Positions 56,001-62,890 of a stretch of DNA of 64,000 nucleotides are shown here, piece after piece. A program made the translations under genes and the position numbers. Source of the stretch: Flavobacterium dauae (lineage in GTDB: Bacteria; Bacteroidota; Bacteroidia; Flavobacteriales; Flavobacteriaceae); assembly GCF_004151275.2 (NCBI RefSeq), contig NZ_CP130821.1, positions 2,046,001-2,110,000 of the forward strand, written 5' to 3'. The notes below the pieces were generated by a model. It did no database searches, had not been told where the DNA came from, and was given only the letters and a program-made list of their open reading frames with translations. Numbering within the stretch: position 1 is the stretch's first letter; each line of letters begins with the position of its first letter.

Positions 56001-57592
56001 TGAGTTTTAAAATAATACTCTTGATTTGGCAAGCCGTAACGATAGCCGCGTCCACGACCAATTGGTGTTGCCTGTTTTTCACCGTCTTTTACACACAGTA
56101 AAATATCGTGTGCGTTGGCATCGGTTTTTTCTAAATAATAGGTGTTGTTTGTTGCAATTAATTTTACGTTGTGCTTTTTAGAAAATGTGATCAATGTTTT
56201 ATTTACACGATCTTCATCTTCTTGATTATGGCGCATGATTTCCAGATAAAAATCATCTTTAAAATGTTCTTTCCACCATAAAAGGGCCTCTTCTGCCTGC
56301 TTTTCACCAATATTTAAAATCTTACTTGGTACTTCGCCATATAAATTTCCCGAAAGCACAATAATATCTTCTTTATATTGCAAAAGCACCTGTTTATCGA
56401 TACGCGGAACGTAGTAAAAACCGTTGATTGATGCTATGGACGATAGTTTTGCAAGGTTGTGGTATCCTTTTTTATTTTTTGCCAACAGAACAACCTGATA
56501 ACCGTTGTCTTTTTTTGATTTATCGGTATGATTTTCGCATACAAAAAACTCGCAACCAACAATAGGTTTTAGTTCGGTTTCTGTAGGATCTTCTCCATTT
56601 TCAATCGCAGCTTCGTTGGCTTTCTTTGCATTTTTGTTATGATCTAAAACGGCACTTACAAACTTAAAAGCCCCCATCATATTTCCGTGATCGGTCATTG
56701 CCAAAGCCGACATTTTTTCCTTTGCCGATTTTTTGATCATTGCACCAATATCGATAGTTGATTGCAAAACCGAAAACTGTGTATGATTGTGTAAATGTGC
56801 AAAAACCGCTTCGTTGTACGCTTTTTTTACATCGGCTGTAATGGTTGTTTTCTCAGCATCGTCTTTAATAACCCCCGCAGCTTCTAACTGCTTACGAATT
56901 TCTTCGGATGCTTTTTTAAGATTGATGTGTTTTAACCCAATTAATTGAAAAGGCTGCGAATTTACCTCTTTAAAATGCTGTAAATATCCGGCTGGTTGTT
57001 GTAATTCGTTTTCACTGAAAACATTTTTGCGGATCAATTCAAAAAAACAACGAGTTGTAGCTTCCACATCGGCAGTTGCGTTGTGTGCTTCGCCAAAAGG
57101 CACAGCAAACAAATATTCGTGCAGCTCAGTCAATGTAGGCAGTTTAAAACGCCCACCGCGACCACCGGGAAGTTTTAATAAACTCGCCGTAACTTCGGTA
57201 CACGTATCCAAAACCGCCATTGAATTTAAAGGTGTTGTTTTACCCGAACGGTGAAATTCGGCACCCATAATATTTAAATCAAAACCAACATTTTGCCCTA
57301 CAACAAATTTAGCCTTACCCAAAGCCGTATTAAACTTGTTTAGAACGGTATTAATATCAATACCTTTTTCGGTTGCCAATAAGGTAGAGATTCCGTGAAT
57401 TCGTTCAGAATCGTACGGAATATCAAAACCTTCGGGTCTTACCAAATAATCTTCATGTTCTACTAAATTTCCCATTTCGTCGTGTAACTGCCAAGCAATT
57501 TGTATGCAGCGTGGCCAGTTATCTACATCGGTAATAGGTGCATTCCAATCTTTAGGTAATCCAGTTGTTTCGGTATCAAAAATTATATACAT
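53063..57592 (-). CDS. dnaE: DNA polymerase III alpha subunit with N-terminal DnaQ-type exonuclease domain
   Basis: The 1509-residue replicative polymerase subunit. Residues of about 1-195 are a DEDD exonuclease like the epsilon subunit: FDTETTGLP (first two acidic residues), GQNVGFDLNIM and HNATADVEAT (His and Asp). A PHP domain follows (HLHNHTQFSVLQ, TDHGNMMG, about 270-480). The polymerase core has VGPGRGSAAGSAVAYC and PDIDIDFDDE (near 690), followed by helix-hairpin-helix, OB-fold and an acidic tail. Proofreading is thus in the same chain, an arrangement I recall as usual in Flavobacteria. Confidence 0.97.
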   Translation of the reverse strand: MYIIFDTETTGLPKDWNAPITDVDNWPRCIQIAWQLHDEMGNLVEHEDYLVRPEGFDIPYDSERIHGISTLLATEKGIDINTVLNKFNTALGKAKFVVGQNVGFDLNIMGAEFHRSGKTTPLNSMAVLDTCTEVTASLLKLPGGRGGRFKLPTLTELHEYLFAVPFGEAHNATADVEATTRCFFELIRKNVFSENELQQPAGYLQHFKEVNSQPFQLIGLKHINLKKASEEIRKQLEAAGVIKDDAEKTTITADVKKAYNEAVFAHLHNHTQFSVLQSTIDIGAMIKKSAKEKMSALAMTDHGNMMGAFKFVSAVLDHNKNAKKANEAAIENGEDPTETELKPIVGCEFFVCENHTDKSKKDNGYQVVLLAKNKKGYHNLAKLSSIASINGFYYVPRIDKQVLLQYKEDIIVLSGNLYGEVPSKILNIGEKQAEEALLWWKEHFKDDFYLEIMRHNQEDEDRVNKTLITFSKKHNVKLIATNNTYYLEKTDANAHDILLCVKDGEKQATPIGRGRGYRYGLPNQEYYFKTQDEMKALFKDLPEAIINIQEIVDKIEVYSLYRDILLPKFDIPAEFINPEDDIDGGKRGENAYLRYLTYEGAKRRYKEIDDIVTERLDFELKTVENSGYPGYFLIVQDFIAEARKMNVSVGPGRGSAAGSAVAYCLGITNLDPIKYDLLFERFLNPDRVSMPDIDIDFDDEGRGRVMDYVINKYGANQVAQIITYGKMATKSAIKDAARVLDLPLYESERIAKMIPTMMPSKWNLQRFLSESEEDIKKVLRSEEFDAVKELISVANQNDLLSETIQQAKIIEGSMRNTGIHACGVIITPDDITNFVPVQTAKDSDLYVTQFDNSVAESAGLLKMDFLGLKTLTLIKDTVAIIKQRTGLEIDPEEIPIDDVKTYELFQRGETVGVFQYESPGMQKYMRELKPTVFGDLIAMNALYRPGPLEYIPSFVRRKNGEEEITYDLDACEEYLKETYGITVYQEQVMLLSQKLAGFTKGEADVLRKAMGKKQKDVLDKMKPKFVEQAAAKGHEPKTLEKIWKDWEAFASYAFNKSHSTCYAWVAYQTAYLKAHYPAEYMAAVLSNNMNDIKSVTFFMEECRRMGLDVLGPDVNESHYKFAVNENYQIRFGMGAIKGVGEGAVNTIIEHRKDGNYKSIFDLAKRIDLRSANKKAFENLALAGGFDCFTDTHRAQYFYTEGDGITFLEKAMKYGGKYQDNENSAQVSLFGESSEVQIPEPVIPSCEEWTTMEKLAKEKDVVGIYISGHPLDDFKFEMKYFCNVRLEQLKQLESLVGRTVTFGGMISNVQFRTSAKGKDWAMFTVEGYDESYEMRMFNEDYLKYRHFLLNNTFVYFKVYVKEGWVKKETNERSEPRLQFVELKLLNEVIPTFAKKLIIQMDVRQLKEMQVEKIRLIMEQNPGNKSVVFEIFELEEVQNRLQAEAVQKLLVEEDETELQEGEEVNEPEINLPETQYVRKNMVEMPSKNMRIEISSDLLEELEKMQIPFRLN

Positions 57593-57631
57593 GGGGTAAT
57601 AATAAAGGGTGATTTCTTACAAAGTTACAAT

Positions 57632-57661
57632 AAAAAAAGTCGCTCTAAAAAAGAACGACTC
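57632..57661 (-). terminator. Terminator after the lipoprotein gene
   Basis: AGTCG..TCT pairs with AGA..CGACT around an A-rich loop, with seven T following on the minus strand. Confidence 0.65.
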
Positions 57662-57688
57662 AAGTATATGTGTTAAAGCATTTTTTGC

Positions 57689-58213
57689 TTATGGTTGCGG
57701 TGTTTCCGGATCTGGTGTTTCTGGTTGTGCTGGTGGATACACTAAAGGAATTCTAAAAAACACGCCTTTATTAAAATTTACAACCGGTGTTTCTGTTAAA
57801 ACCAAAGTAGGATCAACGGGTACCATTTCTGCATAAAATGTTCCAGAAATTGTTCCAGGTGTTTGATTTTCTACCGGTTCTAACTTAATATACCCTTTTC
57901 CTGTTGAAGACGAAGTGCTGTAATGATAAACCGTATCATTCTCTACTTTAGAATACGTTGCAACATTATAATTATCTGTTCCTAAGGTATATTCTTTACC
58001 TAATTCATAGTCCTCTATAAATAAAGTAACATTTTCCGAATCGTTTGCACCAATAATTACAAGATCTCCATTATTAAAATTTGCAGTTATTTTTGTAGCA
58101 CGCCAAAAGTCATAACTTTTCATGGCTTCAAATGTAGGAGTATTTGTAGTTAATTCTTCTTCGCAAGACACTAGTGAAACTGCCATTAATGCAAATAAAA
58201 AGTATTTTTTCAT
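57689..58213 (-). CDS. Lipoprotein of unknown function with Pro-rich tail
   Basis: A 174-residue lipoprotein (signal ending in LVSC, then EEE). The mature part is beta-rich (WRATKITANFNNGDLVIIGAND, ITLKYxx-like strands, GTISGTFYAEM) and resembles the DUF6252-type lipoproteins that I recall from Flavobacteria, but this is not certain. The last 20 residues are Pro/Glu/Thr-rich. A TATTTTTG box (58248-58255, minus strand) precedes it. Confidence 0.72.
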   Translation of the reverse strand: MKKYFLFALMAVSLVSCEEELTTNTPTFEAMKSYDFWRATKITANFNNGDLVIIGANDSENVTLFIEDYELGKEYTLGTDNYNVATYSKVENDTVYHYSTSSSTGKGYIKLEPVENQTPGTISGTFYAEMVPVDPTLVLTETPVVNFNKGVFFRIPLVYPPAQPETPDPETPQP

Positions 58214-58369
58214 ATTTTGTTTAAATTCTGAATTCCATTGTTAAAAACAAAAATAGAATTTTTTATTTATAGCTGTTCATTTTTTTTAATAATTATTTAA
58301 CTTTTTTAAAATTTAACACATTAAGGCACATTTTTACCTTCTAAAAACAATTCATATAAAAAAAAGAAG

Positions 58370-58377
58370 TACTTTTG
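58370..58377 (+). promoter_or_regulatory. Probable -7 box of the rpsP operon
   Basis: TACTTTTG fits TAnnTTTG. No TTG is seen at the right distance upstream. Transcription would begin near 58384, leaving a leader of about 50 bases. Confidence 0.5.
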
Positions 58378-58399
58378 CACCTCAATTAATAAATAATTA

Positions 58400-58432
58400 T
58401 GAGGTCGGGTACCTCACTTAAATCAATTTAAG
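58400..58432 (+). ncRNA. Two adjacent hairpins in the rpsP leader (candidate autoregulatory element)
   Basis: TGAGGT (58400-58405) pairs with ACCTCA (58411-58416) around CGGGT, and CTTAAAT (58417-58423) pairs directly after with ATTTAAG (58426-58432) around CA. The second stem ends three bases before the rpsP ATG. Two perfect abutting stems in front of a ribosomal-protein gene suggest control by S16 binding, but this is inference. Confidence 0.55.
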
Positions 58433-58435
58433 ATT

Positions 58436-58963
58436 ATGTCTGTAAAAATTAGATTACAAAGACACGGTAAAAAAGGAAAACCTTTTTACTGGGTAGTAGC
58501 TGCTGATGCACGCGCTAAAAGAGATGGTAAATTCTTAGAAAAATTAGGAACTTACAATCCAAACACTAACCCTGCAACAATTGACTTAAACGTTGATGCT
58601 GCTGCAAAATGGTTATTTAACGGTGCACAACCAACAGATACTGCACGTGCTATCTTATCTTACAAAGGTGCTTTATTAAAACACCACTTAAACGGAGGTG
58701 TACGTAAAGGAGCTTTAACTCAAGAACAAGCTGATGCTAAATTTGCTGCTTGGGTAGAAGAGAAAGCAAACAAAGTTGGTGCTAAAGTTTCTGGATTAGC
58801 TGACAATAAAGCTGCTGCAAGAGCCGCTGCATTACAAGCTGAAAAAGAAGTAAATGCAAAACGTATTGCTGCTGCACAAGAAGCTAAAGCTGCTGCTGAA
58901 GCTGCAAATGCAGAAGAAGCTACTCCAGAAGTAGAAGAAAATACAGAAGAAACAGAAGCTTAA
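58436..58963 (+). CDS. rpsP: 30S ribosomal protein S16 with Ala/Glu-rich C-terminal extension
   Basis: The first 80-85 residues are a normal S16 ([41 protein letters not shown]). The remaining 90 residues, rich in Ala, Lys and Glu, are an extension that makes the protein 175 residues long against about 82 in E. coli. Long S16 tails are common in this phylum. It is the first gene of rpsP-rimM-trmN6. Confidence 0.98.
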   Translation: MSVKIRLQRHGKKGKPFYWVVAADARAKRDGKFLEKLGTYNPNTNPATIDLNVDAAAKWLFNGAQPTDTARAILSYKGALLKHHLNGGVRKGALTQEQADAKFAAWVEEKANKVGAKVSGLADNKAAARAAALQAEKEVNAKRIAAAQEAKAAAEAANAEEATPEVEENTEETEA

Positions 58964-58980
58964 TTTTAAAGCGATTTTAA

Positions 58981-59505
58981 ATGCGTAAAAAAGATTGTTT
59001 TTATTTAGGTAAAATCGCAAAGAAATTTAGTTTCAAAGGCGAAGTCTTGATCTTTTTAGATACAGACGAGCCCGAATTGTACACAGAATTGGAATCGGTG
59101 TTCGTTGATATCAACGGACATTTGATTCCTTTTTTTATTGAAAAAACATCCCTTCACAAAGAAAAATTTCTACGTACACAGTTTGAAGATATGGATTCTG
59201 AAGAAGATGCAGACACCATTGTTGGAAAAGATGTTTATTTACCGCTTAGTATGCTTCCTAAATTAGAAGGAAACAAATTTTACTACCACGAAGTTGTTGG
59301 TTTAGATGCCATTGATCAGCGATTAGGCAATTTTGGGACTATTTTACGCATTGTAGATAACGGCGTACAAGCACTTTTTGAAGTACAAAAAGACGATGCC
59401 ATTATTTTAGTTCCTATGATTGATGAGTTTATCGTGGAAGTAAACCGCGAAAACAAATCAATTCTTTTCAATACTCCGGAAGGATTGATTGATTTGTATC
59501 TTTAA
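58981..59505 (+). CDS. rimM: Ribosome maturation factor RimM
   Basis: A 174-residue 16S rRNA-processing protein that helps assemble the 30S head and binds S19. The N-terminal domain has LGKIAKKFSFKGEVLIFLDTDEPE; the C-terminal PRC-barrel has EGNKFYYHEVVGLDA and VPMIDEFIVEVNRENKSILFNTPEGLIDLY. The pairing with rpsP 17 bases upstream is the conserved order. Confidence 0.96.
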   Translation: MRKKDCFYLGKIAKKFSFKGEVLIFLDTDEPELYTELESVFVDINGHLIPFFIEKTSLHKEKFLRTQFEDMDSEEDADTIVGKDVYLPLSMLPKLEGNKFYYHEVVGLDAIDQRLGNFGTILRIVDNGVQALFEVQKDDAIILVPMIDEFIVEVNRENKSILFNTPEGLIDLYL

Positions 59506-59556
59506 TTACACTTTATTTCCATTTAAAACAGTAATTTTGAAGTAAAATCTACTTCA

Positions 59557-60267
59557 ATGTTCCAATTTAAACAATTTACAATCAATCAAGATCGTTGTGC
59601 CATGAAAGTTGGAACCGACGGTGTTTTGTTAGGTGCTTGGACTCCTTTATACAACAATCCGTACCGCATTTTAGACATTGGTTCCGGCACCGGATTAATT
59701 GCCTTAATGCTGGTTCAGCGTTCTTTTGCCGAACAAATCGACGCCGTAGAAATTGACGAAGAAGCTTTTACACAATGTGTAGAAAACTTTGAAAACAGTC
59801 CTTGGGCTGACCGTTTGTATTGCTACAATGCCTCGTTAGAGGATTTTACGGAAGAATTTTTTGAAGAAACCACTTACGATTTAATTGTTTCGAATCCGCC
59901 TTTTTACTCTGAAAACTATTCCTCTGGCGATGAGAAAAGAGATCAAGCTCGATTTACAGAATCTTTACCTTTTGAGCAATTAATCGCTTGTACAGAAGGT
60001 TTACTAAGCGAAAACGGAATTTTATCTGTCATTATTCCTTATAAAGAAGAAGCAAATTTTATTAAACTAGCTGCTGAATACGGTTTGTATCCTTTTAAAA
60101 TTTGTCGTGTTCAAGGAACTCCAGAATCCGAAATAAAACGTTCTATGCTGGCTTTTACTCGAATTCCTGCTGAAATCGACCTTAAAAAATTGATTATCGA
60201 AACACAACGACATCAATATACCAATGAATACATCGATTTGACCAAAGATTTTTATTTAAAAATGTAA
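59557..60267 (+). CDS. trmN6: tRNA1(Val) adenine-37 N6-methyltransferase
   Basis: A 236-residue SAM-dependent methyltransferase that methylates A37 of tRNA-Val1. Visible motifs are ILDIGSGTGLIALML (SAM-binding motif I), AVEIDEEA, and the N6-adenine catalytic motif NPPFY. FKQFTINQDRCAMKVGTDGVLLGAW is the family start. It closes the rpsP operon and is followed by a terminator. Confidence 0.92.
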   Translation: MFQFKQFTINQDRCAMKVGTDGVLLGAWTPLYNNPYRILDIGSGTGLIALMLVQRSFAEQIDAVEIDEEAFTQCVENFENSPWADRLYCYNASLEDFTEEFFEETTYDLIVSNPPFYSENYSSGDEKRDQARFTESLPFEQLIACTEGLLSENGILSVIIPYKEEANFIKLAAEYGLYPFKICRVQGTPESEIKRSMLAFTRIPAEIDLKKLIIETQRHQYTNEYIDLTKDFYLKM

Positions 60268-60309
60268 TTTTTTTATTTCTACATCTTTCCAAAAATCTAA
60301 AAATATTTT

Positions 60310-60338
60310 AAGTCTATCTTTCTGATGGACTTTTTTTT
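60310..60338 (+). terminator. Rho-independent terminator after trmN6
   Basis: AAGTCTATC pairs with GATGGACTT (one G-T pair) around TTTCT, followed by T8. Confidence 0.8.
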
Positions 60339-60424
60339 ATTCTATTATTTTTATTTAAACAGAAAATTATTCCATTTTAAATATCAGAATAAATCAAATT
60401 ATAGAATATTTTTCTTAAAAAACC

Positions 60425-60454
60425 TTGTTTTTAGAAAACTGTTTCATACATTTG
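60425..60454 (+). promoter_or_regulatory. Bacteroidota-type promoter of the methionine operon
   Basis: TTG at 60425-60427, a 19-base spacer and TACATTTG at 60447-60454 match the consensus. Transcription would start near 60461, about 17 bases before the leader peptide. Confidence 0.8.
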
Positions 60455-60477
60455 TCGTCGAATCAGATTAAAAAGTA

Positions 60478-60540
60478 ATGAACAATATAGTTAAAAATCA
60501 ACAAATGGTAATGATGATGATGCACAAAGCGTCGCGATAG
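60478..60540 (+). CDS. Methionine-rich leader peptide
   Basis: A 20-codon frame, MNNIVKNQQMVMMMMHKASR, ends in TAG at 60538-60540. Five Met codons lie in a six-codon stretch (60505-60522, ATG GTA ATG ATG ATG ATG), against a Met frequency of about two per cent in ordinary genes. It sits between a consensus promoter and a hairpin pair that ends in a U-run. The peptide itself probably has no function: the ribosome stalling on the Met codons would sense charged tRNA-Met. Because the frame ends just before the antiterminator arm, it fits the classical attenuation layout. Confidence 0.85.
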   Translation: MNNIVKNQQMVMMMMHKASR

Positions 60541-60541
60541 T

Positions 60542-60600
60542 CTATACCTTAAAATTAAATATGATTGATCCTTTAGGTATAGCCTGAAGGATTTTTTTTT
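60542..60600 (+). promoter_or_regulatory. Transcription attenuator of the methionine operon (antiterminator and terminator)
   Basis: Antiterminator: CTATACCT (60542-60549) pairs perfectly with AGGTATAG (60575-60582). Terminator: ATCCTTTAGG (60568-60577) pairs with CCTGAAGGAT (60583-60592, one G-T pair) and is followed by nine T. The arms at 60575-60577 are shared, so the two structures exclude one another. A ribosome at the leader stop covers the first arm, allowing termination. A ribosome stalled on the upstream Met codons leaves it free, so the antiterminator forms and the operon is transcribed. Confidence 0.83.
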
Positions 60601-60622
60601 GAAATAAAATAGTAAAAAAATT

Positions 60623-61915
60623 ATGAGTACACCAAAATTTTCGACCCAAACTTTACACGCAGGTCACAATGTAAAAGAAACTTTAGGAACACGTGCGGTT
60701 CCAATTTATCAAACAACTTCTTATGTTTTTGAAGACGCAGACGATGCTGCCGAAAAATTCAATTTAACAAAACCGGGATATATTTATACTCGATTAAATA
60801 ATCCTACAAATCAAATCTTAGAAGAACGTTTAGCCGCAATCGAAGGCGGAATTGGTGCTGTGGTAACTTCTTCCGGAACTTCTGCTATTGCAACCACTTT
60901 GCTTACCTTATTAAAAAGCGGAGATCACATTGTAGCTTCAAGCAGTTTATATGGCGGAACCTACAATTTATTGCATGTTACCTTACCGCGTTTTGGAATT
61001 ACAACCACTTTTGTGGATCCGGATGATGTAACGAATTTCGAAAACGCCATTCAAGAAAACACGCGTGCTATTTTTGGAGAAAGTCTAGGAAATCCAAAAT
61101 TAGATGTTTTAGATATTGAAGGAATTGCCGCTATCTCGAAAAAACACCGCATTCCGTTTATTGTAGATAATACAGTGGCGACGCCATATTTATTAAATCC
61201 GATTGCGTACGGCGCCAATATCGTAATTCACTCTTTAACAAAGTATATCACAGGAAACGGAACATCTTTAGGTGGAGCTATTATTGATGGAGGAAACTTT
61301 GATTGGAGCAGTGGAAAATTCCCTGAATTTACAGAACCTTCTCTGGGATATCACGGATTAATTTATCACGAAGCATTAGGAAACGCTGCTTTTATCGCAA
61401 AAATAAGAATTGAAGGTTTACGTGATTTAGGAGCAGCTTTAAGTCCTTTTAATGCTTTTCAGATTATTCAAGGTTTAGAAACTTTAGATATCCGCATTCA
61501 AAAACACAGCAGTAATGCATTGTTGTTGGCTAAATGGTTACAAAATCAAGAAGAAGTTGCTTGGGTAAATTATCCGGGATTGACAGATCATAAAGATTAT
61601 GAAAAAGGGCAAAAGTATCTTTCTAAAGGTCAAAACGGATTGTTGACTTTCGGTTTAAAAGGCGGATTTGAAGCTGCAAAAACAGTTGTAAATAATTCCA
61701 AACTTTTTTCATTATTGGCGAATATCGGCGATACGAAATCATTAATTATTCATCCAGCTTCAACCACACACCAACAATTATCAAAAACCGAACAAATTGC
61801 AACAGGAGTTACTCCAGATTTAATTCGAGTTTCGGTAGGTTTAGAAGATATTTCGGATCTACAAAACGATTTAAAAGTTGCCTTTTCAAAATTAACAGCC
61901 AATATCAGTATATAA
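60623..61915 (+). CDS. metY: O-acetylhomoserine sulfhydrylase (aminocarboxypropyltransferase)
   Basis: A 430-residue PLP enzyme that makes homocysteine directly from O-acetylhomoserine and sulfide. The PLP Lys is Lys207 in HSLTKYITGNGTSLGG. The start FSTQTLHAGH, YTRLNNPT and the long C-terminal AGNxS-type insert (TEPSLGYHGLIYHEALG) favour MetY over MetB/MetC. It heads the operon behind the Met attenuator; the next gene starts two bases after its stop. Confidence 0.94.
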   Translation: MSTPKFSTQTLHAGHNVKETLGTRAVPIYQTTSYVFEDADDAAEKFNLTKPGYIYTRLNNPTNQILEERLAAIEGGIGAVVTSSGTSAIATTLLTLLKSGDHIVASSSLYGGTYNLLHVTLPRFGITTTFVDPDDVTNFENAIQENTRAIFGESLGNPKLDVLDIEGIAAISKKHRIPFIVDNTVATPYLLNPIAYGANIVIHSLTKYITGNGTSLGGAIIDGGNFDWSSGKFPEFTEPSLGYHGLIYHEALGNAAFIAKIRIEGLRDLGAALSPFNAFQIIQGLETLDIRIQKHSSNALLLAKWLQNQEEVAWVNYPGLTDHKDYEKGQKYLSKGQNGLLTFGLKGGFEAAKTVVNNSKLFSLLANIGDTKSLIIHPASTTHQQLSKTEQIATGVTPDLIRVSVGLEDISDLQNDLKVAFSKLTANISI

Positions 61916-61917
61916 TT

Positions 61918-62889
61918 ATGTGTTTGCAATCGATTGTAATTTCACCGTCCGAAATAGGCTTTAATTCGCCAAAAAACTTTAATCTCTCGTATCAAATTTT
62001 CGGAAAACCACTAGGCATTGCTCCTATTGTATTAGTGAATCATGCACTTACCGGAAATAGTTTGGTTTCAGGAACTTCGGGTTGGTGGAATCAATTGATT
62101 GGAAAAAACTTAACCATTAATACCGAACGTTTTACCATTCTTGCTTTTGATATTCCCGGAAATGGTTACGACAATAAAATCGAAAATCTAATTACAAATT
62201 ATAAGGATTTTAGCACTAAAATAATCGCACAATTGTTCTGGAAAGCCTTGGAGAAATTAAACATTTCAGAATTATTTGCCATTATTGGTGGAAGTTTAGG
62301 CGGAGCAATTGCTTGGGAAATGATCTTTCTTCAACCAAATAAAATCGAATTATTGATTCCGATTGCGTGTAATTATAAAGCCTCGGATTGGTTAATTGGT
62401 AATGTTTTAGTTCAGGATTCTATTTTAAATCATTCATCAAATCCTATTGAAGATGCTCGAATGCACGCAATGCTTTTGTACAGAACGCCCGAATCTTTTC
62501 AAGCAAAATTCCAAAATAAATACGATGATTCACACCAATCTTTTCAAGTAGAAAGCTGGTTAAATTATCACGGAAAAGCTTTAAAAGATCGATTCAAACT
62601 CGATTCATATAAATTAATGAATCATCTTTTAAAAACCATTGGTCAAGATATTTCGAAAGACGATTTCAACAATTTCCTTCAAAATACCAACACTAAAATT
62701 CAAATAATTTCGGTGAATTCAGATTATATGTTCACAGAAAAAGAACAAAATAGAACCTATCAATTTATAAAAAAACACTATCCAAATATACAATACAGCA
62801 TCATAGAATCGATTCACGGACACGATGCTTTTTTAATAGAATACGAACAATTAGATCAAATTTTAAAAAAACATTTTAAAAAAACATAA
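61918..62889 (+). CDS. metX: Homoserine O-acetyltransferase-like alpha/beta hydrolase (MetX)
   Basis: A 323-residue alpha/beta-hydrolase-fold enzyme that probably acetylates homoserine, giving the MetY substrate. The MetX hallmarks are NHALTGNS, the nucleophile elbow GGSLGGAIAWE, the acid SDYMF and the His in HGHDAFLIE. It is a little shorter than the classical enzymes. It lies between metY and thrA with gaps of one or two bases, so the three genes form one transcript. Confidence 0.9.
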   Translation: MCLQSIVISPSEIGFNSPKNFNLSYQIFGKPLGIAPIVLVNHALTGNSLVSGTSGWWNQLIGKNLTINTERFTILAFDIPGNGYDNKIENLITNYKDFSTKIIAQLFWKALEKLNISELFAIIGGSLGGAIAWEMIFLQPNKIELLIPIACNYKASDWLIGNVLVQDSILNHSSNPIEDARMHAMLLYRTPESFQAKFQNKYDDSHQSFQVESWLNYHGKALKDRFKLDSYKLMNHLLKTIGQDISKDDFNNFLQNTNTKIQIISVNSDYMFTEKEQNRTYQFIKKHYPNIQYSIIESIHGHDAFLIEYEQLDQILKKHFKKT

Positions 62890-62890
62890 C

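Noticed and set aside
58399..58431. Ten-codon frame in the rpsP leader
   Set aside because: It coincides with the two hairpins, has no run of a single amino acid codon and no sign of coding.
60455..60622. SAM riboswitch upstream of metY
   Set aside because: I see no SAM aptamer-like multi-stem core. The space is filled by a Met-rich frame and a simple hairpin pair.
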